The notes below the pieces were generated by a model. It saw nothing but the letters and a program-made list of their open reading frames with translations. It was not told where the DNA came from and made no database searches. Source: Methanosarcinales archaeon (GTDB lineage: Archaea > Halobacteriota > Syntropharchaeia > Alkanophagales > Methanospirareceae). Taken from it: a stretch of 10,440 nucleotides of DNA. A program made the translations under genes and the position numbers. Every line of letters begins with the position of its first letter. Position 1 is the first letter of the stretch. Location of the stretch: positions 3,805 through 14,244 of the forward strand of contig JAODGR010000077.1 in NCBI GenBank assembly GCA_025464275.1, given 5' to 3'. Below are positions 1 through 6,938 of this stretch, one piece after another.

Positions 1-125
1 CACCAGCACCCACACCAACGCCCACACCAACACCTACGCCGAAGCCCCCGGGCTTTGAAGTCACGATTGCGGTAATTGGACTGATTGCGGTTTACATGCT
101 CATGCGCAGAAAGGGATGCTCGTGA
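1..125 (+). CDS. C-terminal end of a secreted PGF-CTERM surface protein (partial, 5' end outside window)
   Basis: The frame read from base 3 is open from the left edge to a TGA at 123-125 and gives about 40 residues. First comes a Pro/Thr spacer (alternating TP), then KPPGF, a hydrophobic helix (EVTIAVIGLIAVYMLM) and a short basic tail (RRKGCS). This is the PGF-CTERM sorting signal that archaeosortase A processes in Euryarchaeota: the helix is removed and the protein is lipid-anchored at the PGF site, with the Pro/Thr spacer crossing the cell wall. The catalytic or binding part lies upstream and cannot be seen. The stop codon overlaps the start of the livG-like gene by 10 bases, so the two are probably co-translated. 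From that I infer, without direct evidence, that the protein is the anchored substrate receptor (LivK/LivJ role) of the ABC importer. An unrelated surface protein remains possible. Confidence 0.8.
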   Translation, partial: PAPTPTPTPTPTPKPPGFEVTIAVIGLIAVYMLMRRKGCS

Positions 126-841
126 CGAAGGATCTTTCGAAGTTTTTCTACGGGTTCAAAGCGCTCGACGGTGTCAGTATAGAGGTGGAGCCGAATAAGT
201 TAACCCTCATAGTGGGTCCGAACGGAAGCGGTAAGACAACGCTGATCAATACCATCACCGGATTTTACAGAGCGGACAGCGGGCATGTATTCTTCAATGG
301 TGAGGAAATCACGAACAGACCGCCACATGAGATTTATAAGCGAGGTATTGTCAGGACCTTCCAGATACCGCAACCGCTGAAGAAGCTATCGGTTCTGGAG
401 AACATGCTGATAGCGGTTGATAATCCCGGTGAGAATATAATGGGGTGTATATCCAGGGGATGGGAGAAGCGAGAAGAGGAGATAGTGGAGAAGGCTTCTG
501 GACTGCTCGAATTCCTCGGTCTGGATGATTTGTGGAATACGGAGGCGTGGAAATTGAGTGGCGGGCAGTTGAAACTGCTTGAGGTCGGGCGAGCCTTGAT
601 GGCTGATGCCAAACTGATAATCATGGACGAGCCGATGGTGGGAGTGAATCCGGAACTGGCGGCGAGCATACTCGATAAGTTCGTGGAGTTGAAGAGATAC
701 ACAACATTTTTGATTGTTGAGCACAGATTTGAGATAATATCCCGGCATGTTGACCGCATAAAGGTGATGGTAAACGGTAGGATTGTGGATGAGGGTAGTG
801 AGGAGTTCAAAGAGGTTATAGATATGCTATGCTTCAGGTGA
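116..841 (+). CDS. livG: Branched-chain amino-acid-type ABC transporter ATP-binding protein LivG
   Basis: This is one of the two cytoplasmic ATPases of a LivFGHMK-type importer; it drives uptake by ATP hydrolysis against the LivH/LivM permeases, which are not in the window. The 241 residues carry a full ABC core: Walker A GPNGSGKT at 34-41, Q-loop TFQ at 81-83, signature LSGGQ at 147-151, Walker B LIIMDEP at 167-173 and the switch histidine H203 in VEHRFE. The length is close to the usual 240-255 residues of LivG. The start overlaps the previous gene by 10 bases. An in-frame GTG at 122 lies 5 bases after AAGGGA and is a reasonable alternative start. The gene overlaps the following livF-like gene by 13 bases. 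The family assignment is firm. The substrate (leucine/isoleucine/valine, or another small amide or carboxylate) is inferred from the family only. Confidence 0.92.
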   Translation: MLVTKDLSKFFYGFKALDGVSIEVEPNKLTLIVGPNGSGKTTLINTITGFYRADSGHVFFNGEEITNRPPHEIYKRGIVRTFQIPQPLKKLSVLENMLIAVDNPGENIMGCISRGWEKREEEIVEKASGLLEFLGLDDLWNTEAWKLSGGQLKLLEVGRALMADAKLIIMDEPMVGVNPELAASILDKFVELKRYTTFLIVEHRFEIISRHVDRIKVMVNGRIVDEGSEEFKEVIDMLCFR

Positions 842-1506
842 AAGGGCTGAATGCGGGATATAAAGAACTGCATATACTGTTCGATGTGAACACAGCGATA
901 GAGGACGGGATAACCGCTTTTGTGGGACCGAACGGTAGCGGAAAGAGCACACTGCTGAAAGCTATTTTCGGGCTCGCTACTGTATATTCCGGGAGAATCA
1001 TATACGATGGCATGGACATAACGAGGATGAAGCCATATACAAGGACGAGACTGGGGATAACTTATCTACCGCAGGTAAACAACATCTTCTCTGATTTGAG
1101 TGTGAGGGAGAACCTGATAATAGCGGGCTATACGCTCGACAGGAGCGAGTTTGAGGATAGATTGAGCACTGTTATGGATATATTCCCGGAGCTTGAGAGG
1201 TTGAAGAGCAGGAAGGCGGGGGTGTTAAGTGGCGGTGAGAAGCAATTTCTCGCTATTTCTACCGCACTGATAAGGAAATCGGAGGTGCTCATGCTGGATG
1301 AGCCGACGGCGCACCTATCATCGAAGCTGGCGGAGAAGGTGTTTCAGAGGATAGCGGAGTTGAGGGACAGGTTGGGATTGAGAATCGCACTGGTGGAGCA
1401 GAACGTCAGGGGCGCGCTGGAAATAAGCGACAGGGCTAACATGCTCGTCGGCGGGAGGATAGTGTTTGAAGGAGATGCGAGTGAGTTGCTGGAAAGGATT
1501 CGGTGA
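829..1506 (+). CDS. livF: Branched-chain amino-acid-type ABC transporter ATP-binding protein LivF
   Basis: This is the second ATPase of the same importer and pairs with LivG as a heterodimer under the permeases. Its 225 residues show Walker A GPNGSGKST at 33-41, Q-loop LPQ at 80-82, signature LSGGE at 133-137 and Walker B VLMLDEPT at 153-160. The position of the switch histidine is occupied by Q191 in VEQNVRGAL. That is the normal state in LivF proteins and separates LivF from LivG, so the gene is not degraded. The ATG lies inside the end of livG, and GAGGT at 812-816 sits 12 bases upstream, so translation coupled to livG is likely. The gene ends only 15 bases from the convergent pmbA-like gene, with no obvious terminator between. 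It is probably the last gene of the liv operon, since the next gene is on the other strand. Confidence 0.92.
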   Translation: MLQVKGLNAGYKELHILFDVNTAIEDGITAFVGPNGSGKSTLLKAIFGLATVYSGRIIYDGMDITRMKPYTRTRLGITYLPQVNNIFSDLSVRENLIIAGYTLDRSEFEDRLSTVMDIFPELERLKSRKAGVLSGGEKQFLAISTALIRKSEVLMLDEPTAHLSSKLAEKVFQRIAELRDRLGLRIALVEQNVRGALEISDRANMLVGGRIVFEGDASELLERIR

Positions 1507-1521
1507 GGATAGGGGATATGC

Positions 1522-2907
1522 TCAGGATACCACTTGTAGCTTCGAGACTTTAACGGAAGGCGATACAACGTTATAAACCTGCCTCCTGTCTGTACCCAGC
1601 AGCTCCACCCTCCCCAATAGCTCCTGCATATTGCCCACCAGCATTACCTGCTTAACCGGGGATAATTCACCACTGTTAATGGCACAGGCGTTCTGGGCAA
1701 CGACGGAGAAATCGCCTGAGGCTCGTGAAGCTGTATGTGCTCCTATCACATCCTGTACAAGCAACCCCTCACGAATATCTCCGATTATCTCTTCCTTCGA
1801 TGCCCTCTCGCTCGCATTCGCATCTATGATGAAGTTGGTAGCGCCGGGAACCGGTAGATTGTCATAGCTCCTTATTGCATTACCCGTGCTTTCCACTCCT
1901 TCCTTGCTCGCGGTATAAGAGTCATACATGAAATTCCGCAATATCCCCCTATCCACCAGCACTGTGGACTGAGATGGTACTCCCTCACCATCCATCCTCC
2001 TGCTGTTCACACCCATTGGTAATGTACCATCATCAATGATGGAGAGTATTTCAGAGGCTATCTCTTTACCCTTCTTACCATAATACGGCGATTCCTTACG
2101 CTGTACATGCTCCGCACTCAATTCAGGAATCAGAGTATAACTCAGTAGACTCTGCATTGCTCTGGGCGAGAATACCACAGGCAGCTCCTTCGTCTCCAAC
2201 CTGCTACCACCGAGACTCTCTACTGCAATCCTCGCTGCTTCTCTGCCCAGCCACCGGAAATCCATCTCACCCAGCAGTCGAGTCACCTGCCCCTCGCTAC
2301 CTGAACTCTCCTCTCCCGCCACAACCGATAATCCGGCAGAGACGTAGGTGCCGGTATCGGAGATTTCAACGCCCTCGGTGTTCATCACATAAGCCTCTTC
2401 ATGAGCAGCAGCGAAGCTACCTTCAGGCATCATTATACTTATACTCACACTCACCCCTCCTCGCTCTCCTACCTCAGCCCTGTACTCCTCTATACCCTCC
2501 ATCATCTCTGTACTGTATCTTATTGCAGCTTCGATATCGCCACTGAGGAGCTCCACTATCCTCGGGTCGAAGGTCTTCTCCGGAGTACTGTACGACTGTT
2601 GCGACTGTGAGGCGGGTAAGCATGAGAAATGGGGGTCCTCCTCTGATATCCGCGCCTGTTTCACTGCTTGCCACACACATTCTTCTACACCCGCAGCGCT
2701 CACTCGCGTGGTATACGAGAAGCCCATCTTCTTTGCCATCACCACACGCACACCGATACCCGTGCTTTTGATTCGTCTCACACTCTTCACTTCCCCCCGT
2801 TCGAGTTCGATGCTCAGAACATCACCTCGTTCACCGTAAATCTCCGCATGTGCATCACTGACCAGCTCTGACACCTTCTTCATCCCGAACCGCATAATAT
2901 CAAACAT
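1522..2907 (-). CDS. pmbA: TldD/PmbA family protein, PmbA (TldE) subtype
   Basis: The 461 residues match the TldD/PmbA family over their full length (PmbA is usually about 440-450). In bacteria TldD and TldE (PmbA) form a peptidase complex that trims modified peptides such as microcin B17 and acts on unfolded proteins; archaeal roles are less clear. Recognisable stretches include LSIELERGEVKSV near 31-43, the NTEGVEISDTGTYVS block at 176-190, GEGVPSQSTVLVDRGIL at 307-323 and a GAHTASRASGDFSV block at 389-402. No HExxxH zinc motif is present (HEEAYV at 169 does not fit), so this is the non-metal TldE/PmbA partner rather than the catalytic TldD. No tldD neighbour is visible; it would have to be elsewhere. 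The start is supported by GAGGT (complement of 2919-2923), 11 bases before the ATG; inner Met codons at residues 5 and 9 are too far from it. Confidence 0.88.
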   Translation of the reverse strand: MFDIMRFGMKKVSELVSDAHAEIYGERGDVLSIELERGEVKSVRRIKSTGIGVRVVMAKKMGFSYTTRVSAAGVEECVWQAVKQARISEEDPHFSCLPASQSQQSYSTPEKTFDPRIVELLSGDIEAAIRYSTEMMEGIEEYRAEVGERGGVSVSISIMMPEGSFAAAHEEAYVMNTEGVEISDTGTYVSAGLSVVAGEESSGSEGQVTRLLGEMDFRWLGREAARIAVESLGGSRLETKELPVVFSPRAMQSLLSYTLIPELSAEHVQRKESPYYGKKGKEIASEILSIIDDGTLPMGVNSRRMDGEGVPSQSTVLVDRGILRNFMYDSYTASKEGVESTGNAIRSYDNLPVPGATNFIIDANASERASKEEIIGDIREGLLVQDVIGAHTASRASGDFSVVAQNACAINSGELSPVKQVMLVGNMQELLGRVELLGTDRRQVYNVVSPSVKVSKLQVVS

Positions 2908-2918
2908 ATTTTACTCTT

Positions 2919-2923
2919 ACCTC
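2919..2923 (-). promoter_or_regulatory. Shine-Dalgarno site of pmbA
   Basis: On the minus strand GAGGT sits 11 bases ahead of the ATG at 2907. It decides between three closely spaced in-frame Met codons in favour of the first. Confidence 0.6.
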
Positions 2924-2993
2924 TCTACTCTATAACTCTATACCTCTCTCGCGCAACACGATAAGAAAGAAGACGAAGAGACGAAGACATACC

Positions 2994-3002
2994 TTTTTAT
3001 AT
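2994..3002 (+). promoter_or_regulatory. Probable TATA box for the beta-helix surface protein gene
   Basis: TTTTTATAT lies in the 141-base divergent gap and resembles the archaeal TATA box. A start site about 25 bases downstream (near 3025) would leave a short leader before the ATG at 3049. No strong purine-rich BRE is seen directly upstream, and no good Shine-Dalgarno site precedes the ATG (only AGAGAAGATAAATAAAAAG). Translation initiation may therefore be weak or SD-independent. Confidence 0.5.
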
Positions 3003-3048
3003 CCTGAGCTTTCTAACAGATAGTAGATAAGAGAAGATAAATAAAAAG

Positions 3049-5637
3049 ATGAAAATCAATGATTGCATGCCAGCACCATCGCCGGTAATAGTAATGGTGC
3101 TGGTAATGGTACTGGTACTGGCACTTACACCGCCTGTATCCACATCCATGGGCACTTCTACAGGTTCATTCCACCCCGACCCTGGAAATGGGACAGGGAC
3201 AGAGGGAGTAAATGTAACAGATGTAACCAGAATCTGGTATGTGGGCGTGGGTCCCTTCAATAGCAGTGTCAATACCACTACTGATGTTGATTTCACCCAT
3301 ATACAGGATGCGATTGATAATGCCTCTCCCGGTGATACCATCATCGTTAAGCCCGGCACATATACCGAGAATGTGGTGGTGAACGTGCCGGGGCTGACGA
3401 TTCGGTCTGAAAGTGGCTATGAAGGAACTTCTGTGGTGGCAGCCAGTGAGTCCGAGCACGTCTTCCGTATCTCAGCGGACGACGTGAGCATAGAGGGTCT
3501 TACAATTAAAGGCGCTACCAGCCGCTACGCGCACATCTTCAGAACCGCTGGTATATACATCACTCATAACCGTGCTAACATCTCTCACAATTATATCACC
3601 GGCAATAATAATGGTATCGTGGTCTCTACGGGCTCCTGCGTACATATTGTGCGGAATCGCATAGCAGAGAACACTGCTTATGGCATCCTCCTCCAATTCG
3701 CCAATGAGTGTGAGGTGAGAGATAATATCATCAGTGAGAACAAAATCGGTGTCCATCACTGGGGTGGTACGCGTTCCAGGGTAGTGAATAATGTCATCGA
3801 ATCCAGCAACCTCGGACTCTATCTCCTCTCCGCCAATACAGATGAGGTGGTGGATAATACCGTCATTGCAAGCACCAATTACAGTATCTACCTGAGCCAG
3901 TCGTGGAATAACCGGATTTATCACAATAATTTCGTTCTCATCCCCGACCCCGATTCCGGGCTCAATGCATGGGACGACAGACCGGATGCGAATTACTGGT
4001 ATCATCCGGTTCTCCTCGAGGGTAACTACTGGTCCGATTATACCGGTATTGACAGTGGCAACGGGACTGGCAAGCATGAGATAGCGGGTGATGGTATCGG
4101 CGATACTGAGATACCACATTACTACGATTATTATCCCTTCGTGAAGAAGAGCGGCTGGAAATATCTGTTGAAGAATAAGAATATCACATTTAAGAGCGTT
4201 ACAGGCACCGGGAACGTCTCCCTCGCCACTGACACAGGCTACTTCAGTTACGCAGTGGGTGAATCTCCACCTTCTGGCTACGGGTTTGACTCCGGTCTCG
4301 TCTTCCCACATGGTCTCTTTAACTTCACCATCTCGGGCTTCACACCCGGCGCTAATGTAACAGTGACCGTAGAACTTCCCCAGCCCCTACCTCCTAATTC
4401 TCAGTTCTGGATACTCCGTCCACCCGGCCACTGGCTCGTGATACCACTGGGCGACAACGATGGTGATAATCTGGTAACCGTCCAGCTCTCAGATGGCGGT
4501 TCATGTGACGGAGATGGGGTGAAGAACGGGATATTAACCATCCTTGGTGGTCCCCTCTTATTGCCTGACCTCACTATCGAGTCCTCTGAGGTATCTCTCA
4601 TACCGTTAAACCCTGCGGGTATTGATACCGATTCCGTAGATGTGAAGATAATAGCAATCGTGCACAATACAGGCGGTGTAAGAGCAGATGATTTCCTCGT
4701 CTCTTTCTACGATAACCATTCCATCATCGGGATTACCTCACTATCGGTAGATGCAAACTCAACCAACACAACCTCACTGAATTGGACTGCTACATCTGGC
4801 AAACATCTCATCAGAGTGGTGCTGGACCCCACGAATGTCATCATGGAATCGAACGAATCGAACAACGAAGCGAATCTAACAGTAAGAGTGAGTGGCAAGC
4901 CTGATTTGAACCCTGTGGATATCTCCTTCACACCCAGCGAGCCGGTTGCCGGGGCTGATGTCACTATCTCCGTCGTTATTAACAATAACGGATGGGTTGA
5001 TGCCGATGACTTCTCCGTCTCCTGCTTCGTTGACCGTCATCTCATTGAAATGAGATGCAATCTCTCAGTTAGTGCACTCTCCAATCGAACTGTAGATATA
5101 ACGTGGAAAACGAGCACCGACATGGCGGGCGAGCATGAAGTGTGGATATTTGCCGATTCAACTGCTAAAATAGTGGAATCGGACGAGAGCAATAACAACC
5201 TGAGCAAGGCGATAATGGTGAGACCGAGGGCGAAGGCGGGGAGAGGTGAGGAGGCAGTGAGGAGAGGTGGTGGTGGCGGTGGTGGTGGAGCCCGTGATAC
5301 AGATGGTGACGGGTACACGGACATAGTGGAGATATTCGCAGGTACAGACTGGCGAGACCCGGACGATTATCCTGGCGCATCCACTCCCACTCTCACTCCC
5401 ACTCCTTCCCCCTCTACCATACCCACAGCCACCATCCCGCCGCCGCCCACCATGACTCCTACGCCCACGCCCGCGCCCACTCCCACTTCCACGCACACTC
5501 CCGTACCCGCGCCAGGGGCAGGAGTAAGTGGTTTTGGCTCTCTGGCTGCTCTTGTTGCTATCGCCTTTGTGGTTGTGGTCCTGAGGCTGAGAATAGGTGG
5601 ATGGAAGAGAAGAGGAGGAAGAGGAAGGATATACTGA
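3049..5637 (+). CDS. Large anchored surface protein: NosD-like beta-helix, choice-of-anchor-U-like domain, two CARDB repeats, Ca-loop, PGF-CTERM-like anchor
   Basis: This 862-residue exported protein probably sits on the cell surface; its ligand is unknown. In order: a signal peptide (hydrophobic core about 12-30); a right-handed parallel beta-helix (about 80-300) with many N-I-I/V turns and the NosD-type end block NYWSDYTGID...GIGD at about 327-352; a domain at about 378-502 with VELPQPLP and DGDN...SDGGSCDGDGVKNG, resembling the 'choice-of-anchor U' domain; CARDB repeats at about 506-613 and 618-724, each ending in an ESxESNN motif (ESNESNN, ESDESNN); eight glycines at 740-747; a 12-residue calcium loop D750-x-D-x-D-G-x-x-D-x-x-E761; a Pro/Thr spacer (779-823); and a transmembrane helix (about 829-848) with a basic tail. 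The anchor resembles PGF-CTERM but reads SGFG rather than PGF. Repeated CARDB and beta-helix modules suggest carbohydrate binding or adhesion. The 3' end overlaps the larB fusion gene by 37 bases. Confidence 0.87.
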   Translation: MKINDCMPAPSPVIVMVLVMVLVLALTPPVSTSMGTSTGSFHPDPGNGTGTEGVNVTDVTRIWYVGVGPFNSSVNTTTDVDFTHIQDAIDNASPGDTIIVKPGTYTENVVVNVPGLTIRSESGYEGTSVVAASESEHVFRISADDVSIEGLTIKGATSRYAHIFRTAGIYITHNRANISHNYITGNNNGIVVSTGSCVHIVRNRIAENTAYGILLQFANECEVRDNIISENKIGVHHWGGTRSRVVNNVIESSNLGLYLLSANTDEVVDNTVIASTNYSIYLSQSWNNRIYHNNFVLIPDPDSGLNAWDDRPDANYWYHPVLLEGNYWSDYTGIDSGNGTGKHEIAGDGIGDTEIPHYYDYYPFVKKSGWKYLLKNKNITFKSVTGTGNVSLATDTGYFSYAVGESPPSGYGFDSGLVFPHGLFNFTISGFTPGANVTVTVELPQPLPPNSQFWILRPPGHWLVIPLGDNDGDNLVTVQLSDGGSCDGDGVKNGILTILGGPLLLPDLTIESSEVSLIPLNPAGIDTDSVDVKIIAIVHNTGGVRADDFLVSFYDNHSIIGITSLSVDANSTNTTSLNWTATSGKHLIRVVLDPTNVIMESNESNNEANLTVRVSGKPDLNPVDISFTPSEPVAGADVTISVVINNNGWVDADDFSVSCFVDRHLIEMRCNLSVSALSNRTVDITWKTSTDMAGEHEVWIFADSTAKIVESDESNNNLSKAIMVRPRAKAGRGEEAVRRGGGGGGGGARDTDGDGYTDIVEIFAGTDWRDPDDYPGASTPTLTPTPSPSTIPTATIPPPPTMTPTPTPAPTPTSTHTPVPAPGAGVSGFGSLAALVAIAFVVVVLRLRIGGWKRRGGRGRIY

Positions 5638-6890
5638 ACTCGAAGTCGAAGGTACTGAAACTGAAGCATAAACTGAAACAGAAACAGGCAGGTACGGGTA
5701 TAAGAATGGTGGGCGAGTTTGCCAGGGTGGATATCAGTAGAGCACACAGAACAGGTATTCCAGAGATAATCCTCGCGGAGGGTAAAGAGGTTAATGAAGT
5801 GGCTGAGATTGCCATCGCACTTACAACGGAGCATGATTTTGCATTGATCAGCCGGGTGCAGACCGATAGCATTGCTGAGGAGATGGTATCACGATTGAGA
5901 GCTGAAGGTTTCGTGGTTGAGTATAACAGGCTGGCGAAGATGATTCTGGTGAGGAGGGAGGGGTATGAATCCCCCACTCATGGCAGAGTAGGACTGATCG
6001 CAGCTGGCACGGCGGATATACCGGTCGCCGAGGAGGCGAGAATGGTTGCTGAGGCTTGCGGCTGTGAAGTGCTGAGAGCATACGATGTGGGCATTGCAGG
6101 CATACACAGGTTGATGGAGCCACTTGAGCAGTTTATCGAGGCAAATGTGGGTGTGATAATTGTGGTCGCGGGCATGGAGGGTGCTCTGCCTTCCGTGGTA
6201 GCGAGCCTTGTTGATGTGCCCGTGATAGGAGTACCCACCTCGGTGGGCTATGGGCTGGGTGGTAAGGGTCTCGGTGCACTTATATCCATGTTACAGAGCT
6301 GCTCGCCTGGTGTGGCTGTGGTCAATATAGACAACGGCGTGGGTGCAGGAGCAATAGCGGCGAGATGCGTGATGCACAGCCACCGGGTAGCGATGGGCGA
6401 AGGAGAAGCAGAGGTAGAAGCACAGGCACAGGCACAGGAGCACCACACCACCTCTGCCACTGCGATTGAGGCTAATCTTGGCTACTCCTTCTCAGACAGG
6501 GGGCTGCTGATGCGTGCACTGACAAGGAAAGCATACGCACTCGAGAAAGGAAGCAAAGACCAGGACCAGGAGATATTCCGAACACTTGGTGATGCAGTAT
6601 TGAAGGCGATACTGGTCGATTTACTGATAAATTCAGGCTGCAAGACGCGTGAAGAGCTGACAAATAAGAAGAAAGCACTCGAGAGGAAGGAATCACTCGC
6701 AGAACTCGGTCGCGAGCTGGGAATCGGGGATTTCATACTCCTCGGCACCGGGGAGAGGAAGCAGCGAGCAAATGAGGAGCCTTACGTACTCGCAGAAACG
6801 CTTGAAGCAGTGATAGGTGCGATATACCTCGATGGTGGCTACGAGTCCGCCCGAGAGACGGTAGCTAAATGGTTCAAATTAAAACTTTAG
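5601..6890 (+). CDS. larB: LarB (nickel-pincer cofactor synthase) fused to an RNase III-like domain
   Basis: The 429-residue product has two parts. Residues about 37-258 are LarB, which carboxylates and hydrolyses nicotinic acid adenine dinucleotide to pyridinium-3,5-biscarboxylate mononucleotide in nickel-pincer nucleotide synthesis. The AIR-carboxylase-like core shows AGTADIPVAEEA (135-146), AGMEGALPSVVASL (190-203) and SCSPGVAVVNIDNG (233-246). E193 and C234 have the same 41-residue spacing as the catalytic E180/C221 I recall for Lactobacillus LarB. After an Ala/Glu/Gln linker (about 266-288), residues 290-425 are an RNase III fold (GYSFSDRGLL, TLGDAVL, LEAVIGAIYLDGG) without a dsRNA-binding domain. 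Its metal ligands are partly changed: D331 and E402 are kept, but R327 replaces E41 (E. coli numbering) and E399 replaces D114. The start is uncertain: the first 35 residues are Lys-rich and unlike LarB, and the ATG at 5706 is a good alternative. LarC and LarE are not in view. Confidence 0.85.
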   Translation: MEEKRRKRKDILNSKSKVLKLKHKLKQKQAGTGIRMVGEFARVDISRAHRTGIPEIILAEGKEVNEVAEIAIALTTEHDFALISRVQTDSIAEEMVSRLRAEGFVVEYNRLAKMILVRREGYESPTHGRVGLIAAGTADIPVAEEARMVAEACGCEVLRAYDVGIAGIHRLMEPLEQFIEANVGVIIVVAGMEGALPSVVASLVDVPVIGVPTSVGYGLGGKGLGALISMLQSCSPGVAVVNIDNGVGAGAIAARCVMHSHRVAMGEGEAEVEAQAQAQEHHTTSATAIEANLGYSFSDRGLLMRALTRKAYALEKGSKDQDQEIFRTLGDAVLKAILVDLLINSGCKTREELTNKKKALERKESLAELGRELGIGDFILLGTGERKQRANEEPYVLAETLEAVIGAIYLDGGYESARETVAKWFKLKL

Positions 6891-6938
6891 CAAGTGCGCC
6901 TTCACTCCTCCGTGCACAGCCCTCTCTGAATTTATTCC

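Noticed and set aside
569..604. Possible loss of function of the LivF ATPase, since its switch histidine is Gln while LivG keeps His
   Set aside because: Gln at this place (VEQN) is the normal LivF state, so it is not a defect.
2388..2408. HEEAY as a TldD-type zinc site in the PmbA-like protein
   Set aside because: The second histidine of HExxxH is missing and the rest of the chain fits PmbA/TldE.
2157..2546. Plus-strand open frame opposite pmbA
   Set aside because: It is antisense to a well-supported gene, with Pro/Ser/Leu-rich text and no motif.
3089..3125. GGTAATGGTGCTGG-like repeats at the gene start
   Set aside because: They code for the Val/Met/Leu core of the signal peptide and have no spacer-repeat structure of a CRISPR or regulatory array.
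3472..4311. A 279-codon open frame on the minus strand opposite the surface-protein gene
   Set aside because: It lies wholly inside a gene with clear domains on the other strand, has no recognisable motif, and reflects the repeated composition of the beta-helix coding region.
5266..5289. GGT repeat as a possible phase-variable tract
   Set aside because: Units are triplets, so length change would not shift the frame, and it codes for a plain Gly8 linker.
5367..5834. A 155-codon minus-strand frame rich in Gly/Val repeats
   Set aside because: It is the antisense of the Pro/Thr spacer and the start of larB, and has low-complexity composition without family resemblance.
5984..6370. PurE (AIR carboxylase) identity for the LarB part
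   Set aside because: The AGTADIPVAEEA and SCSPGVAVVNIDNG blocks and the long N-terminal part are LarB features; classical PurE has a shorter chain and a different GSxSD motif.
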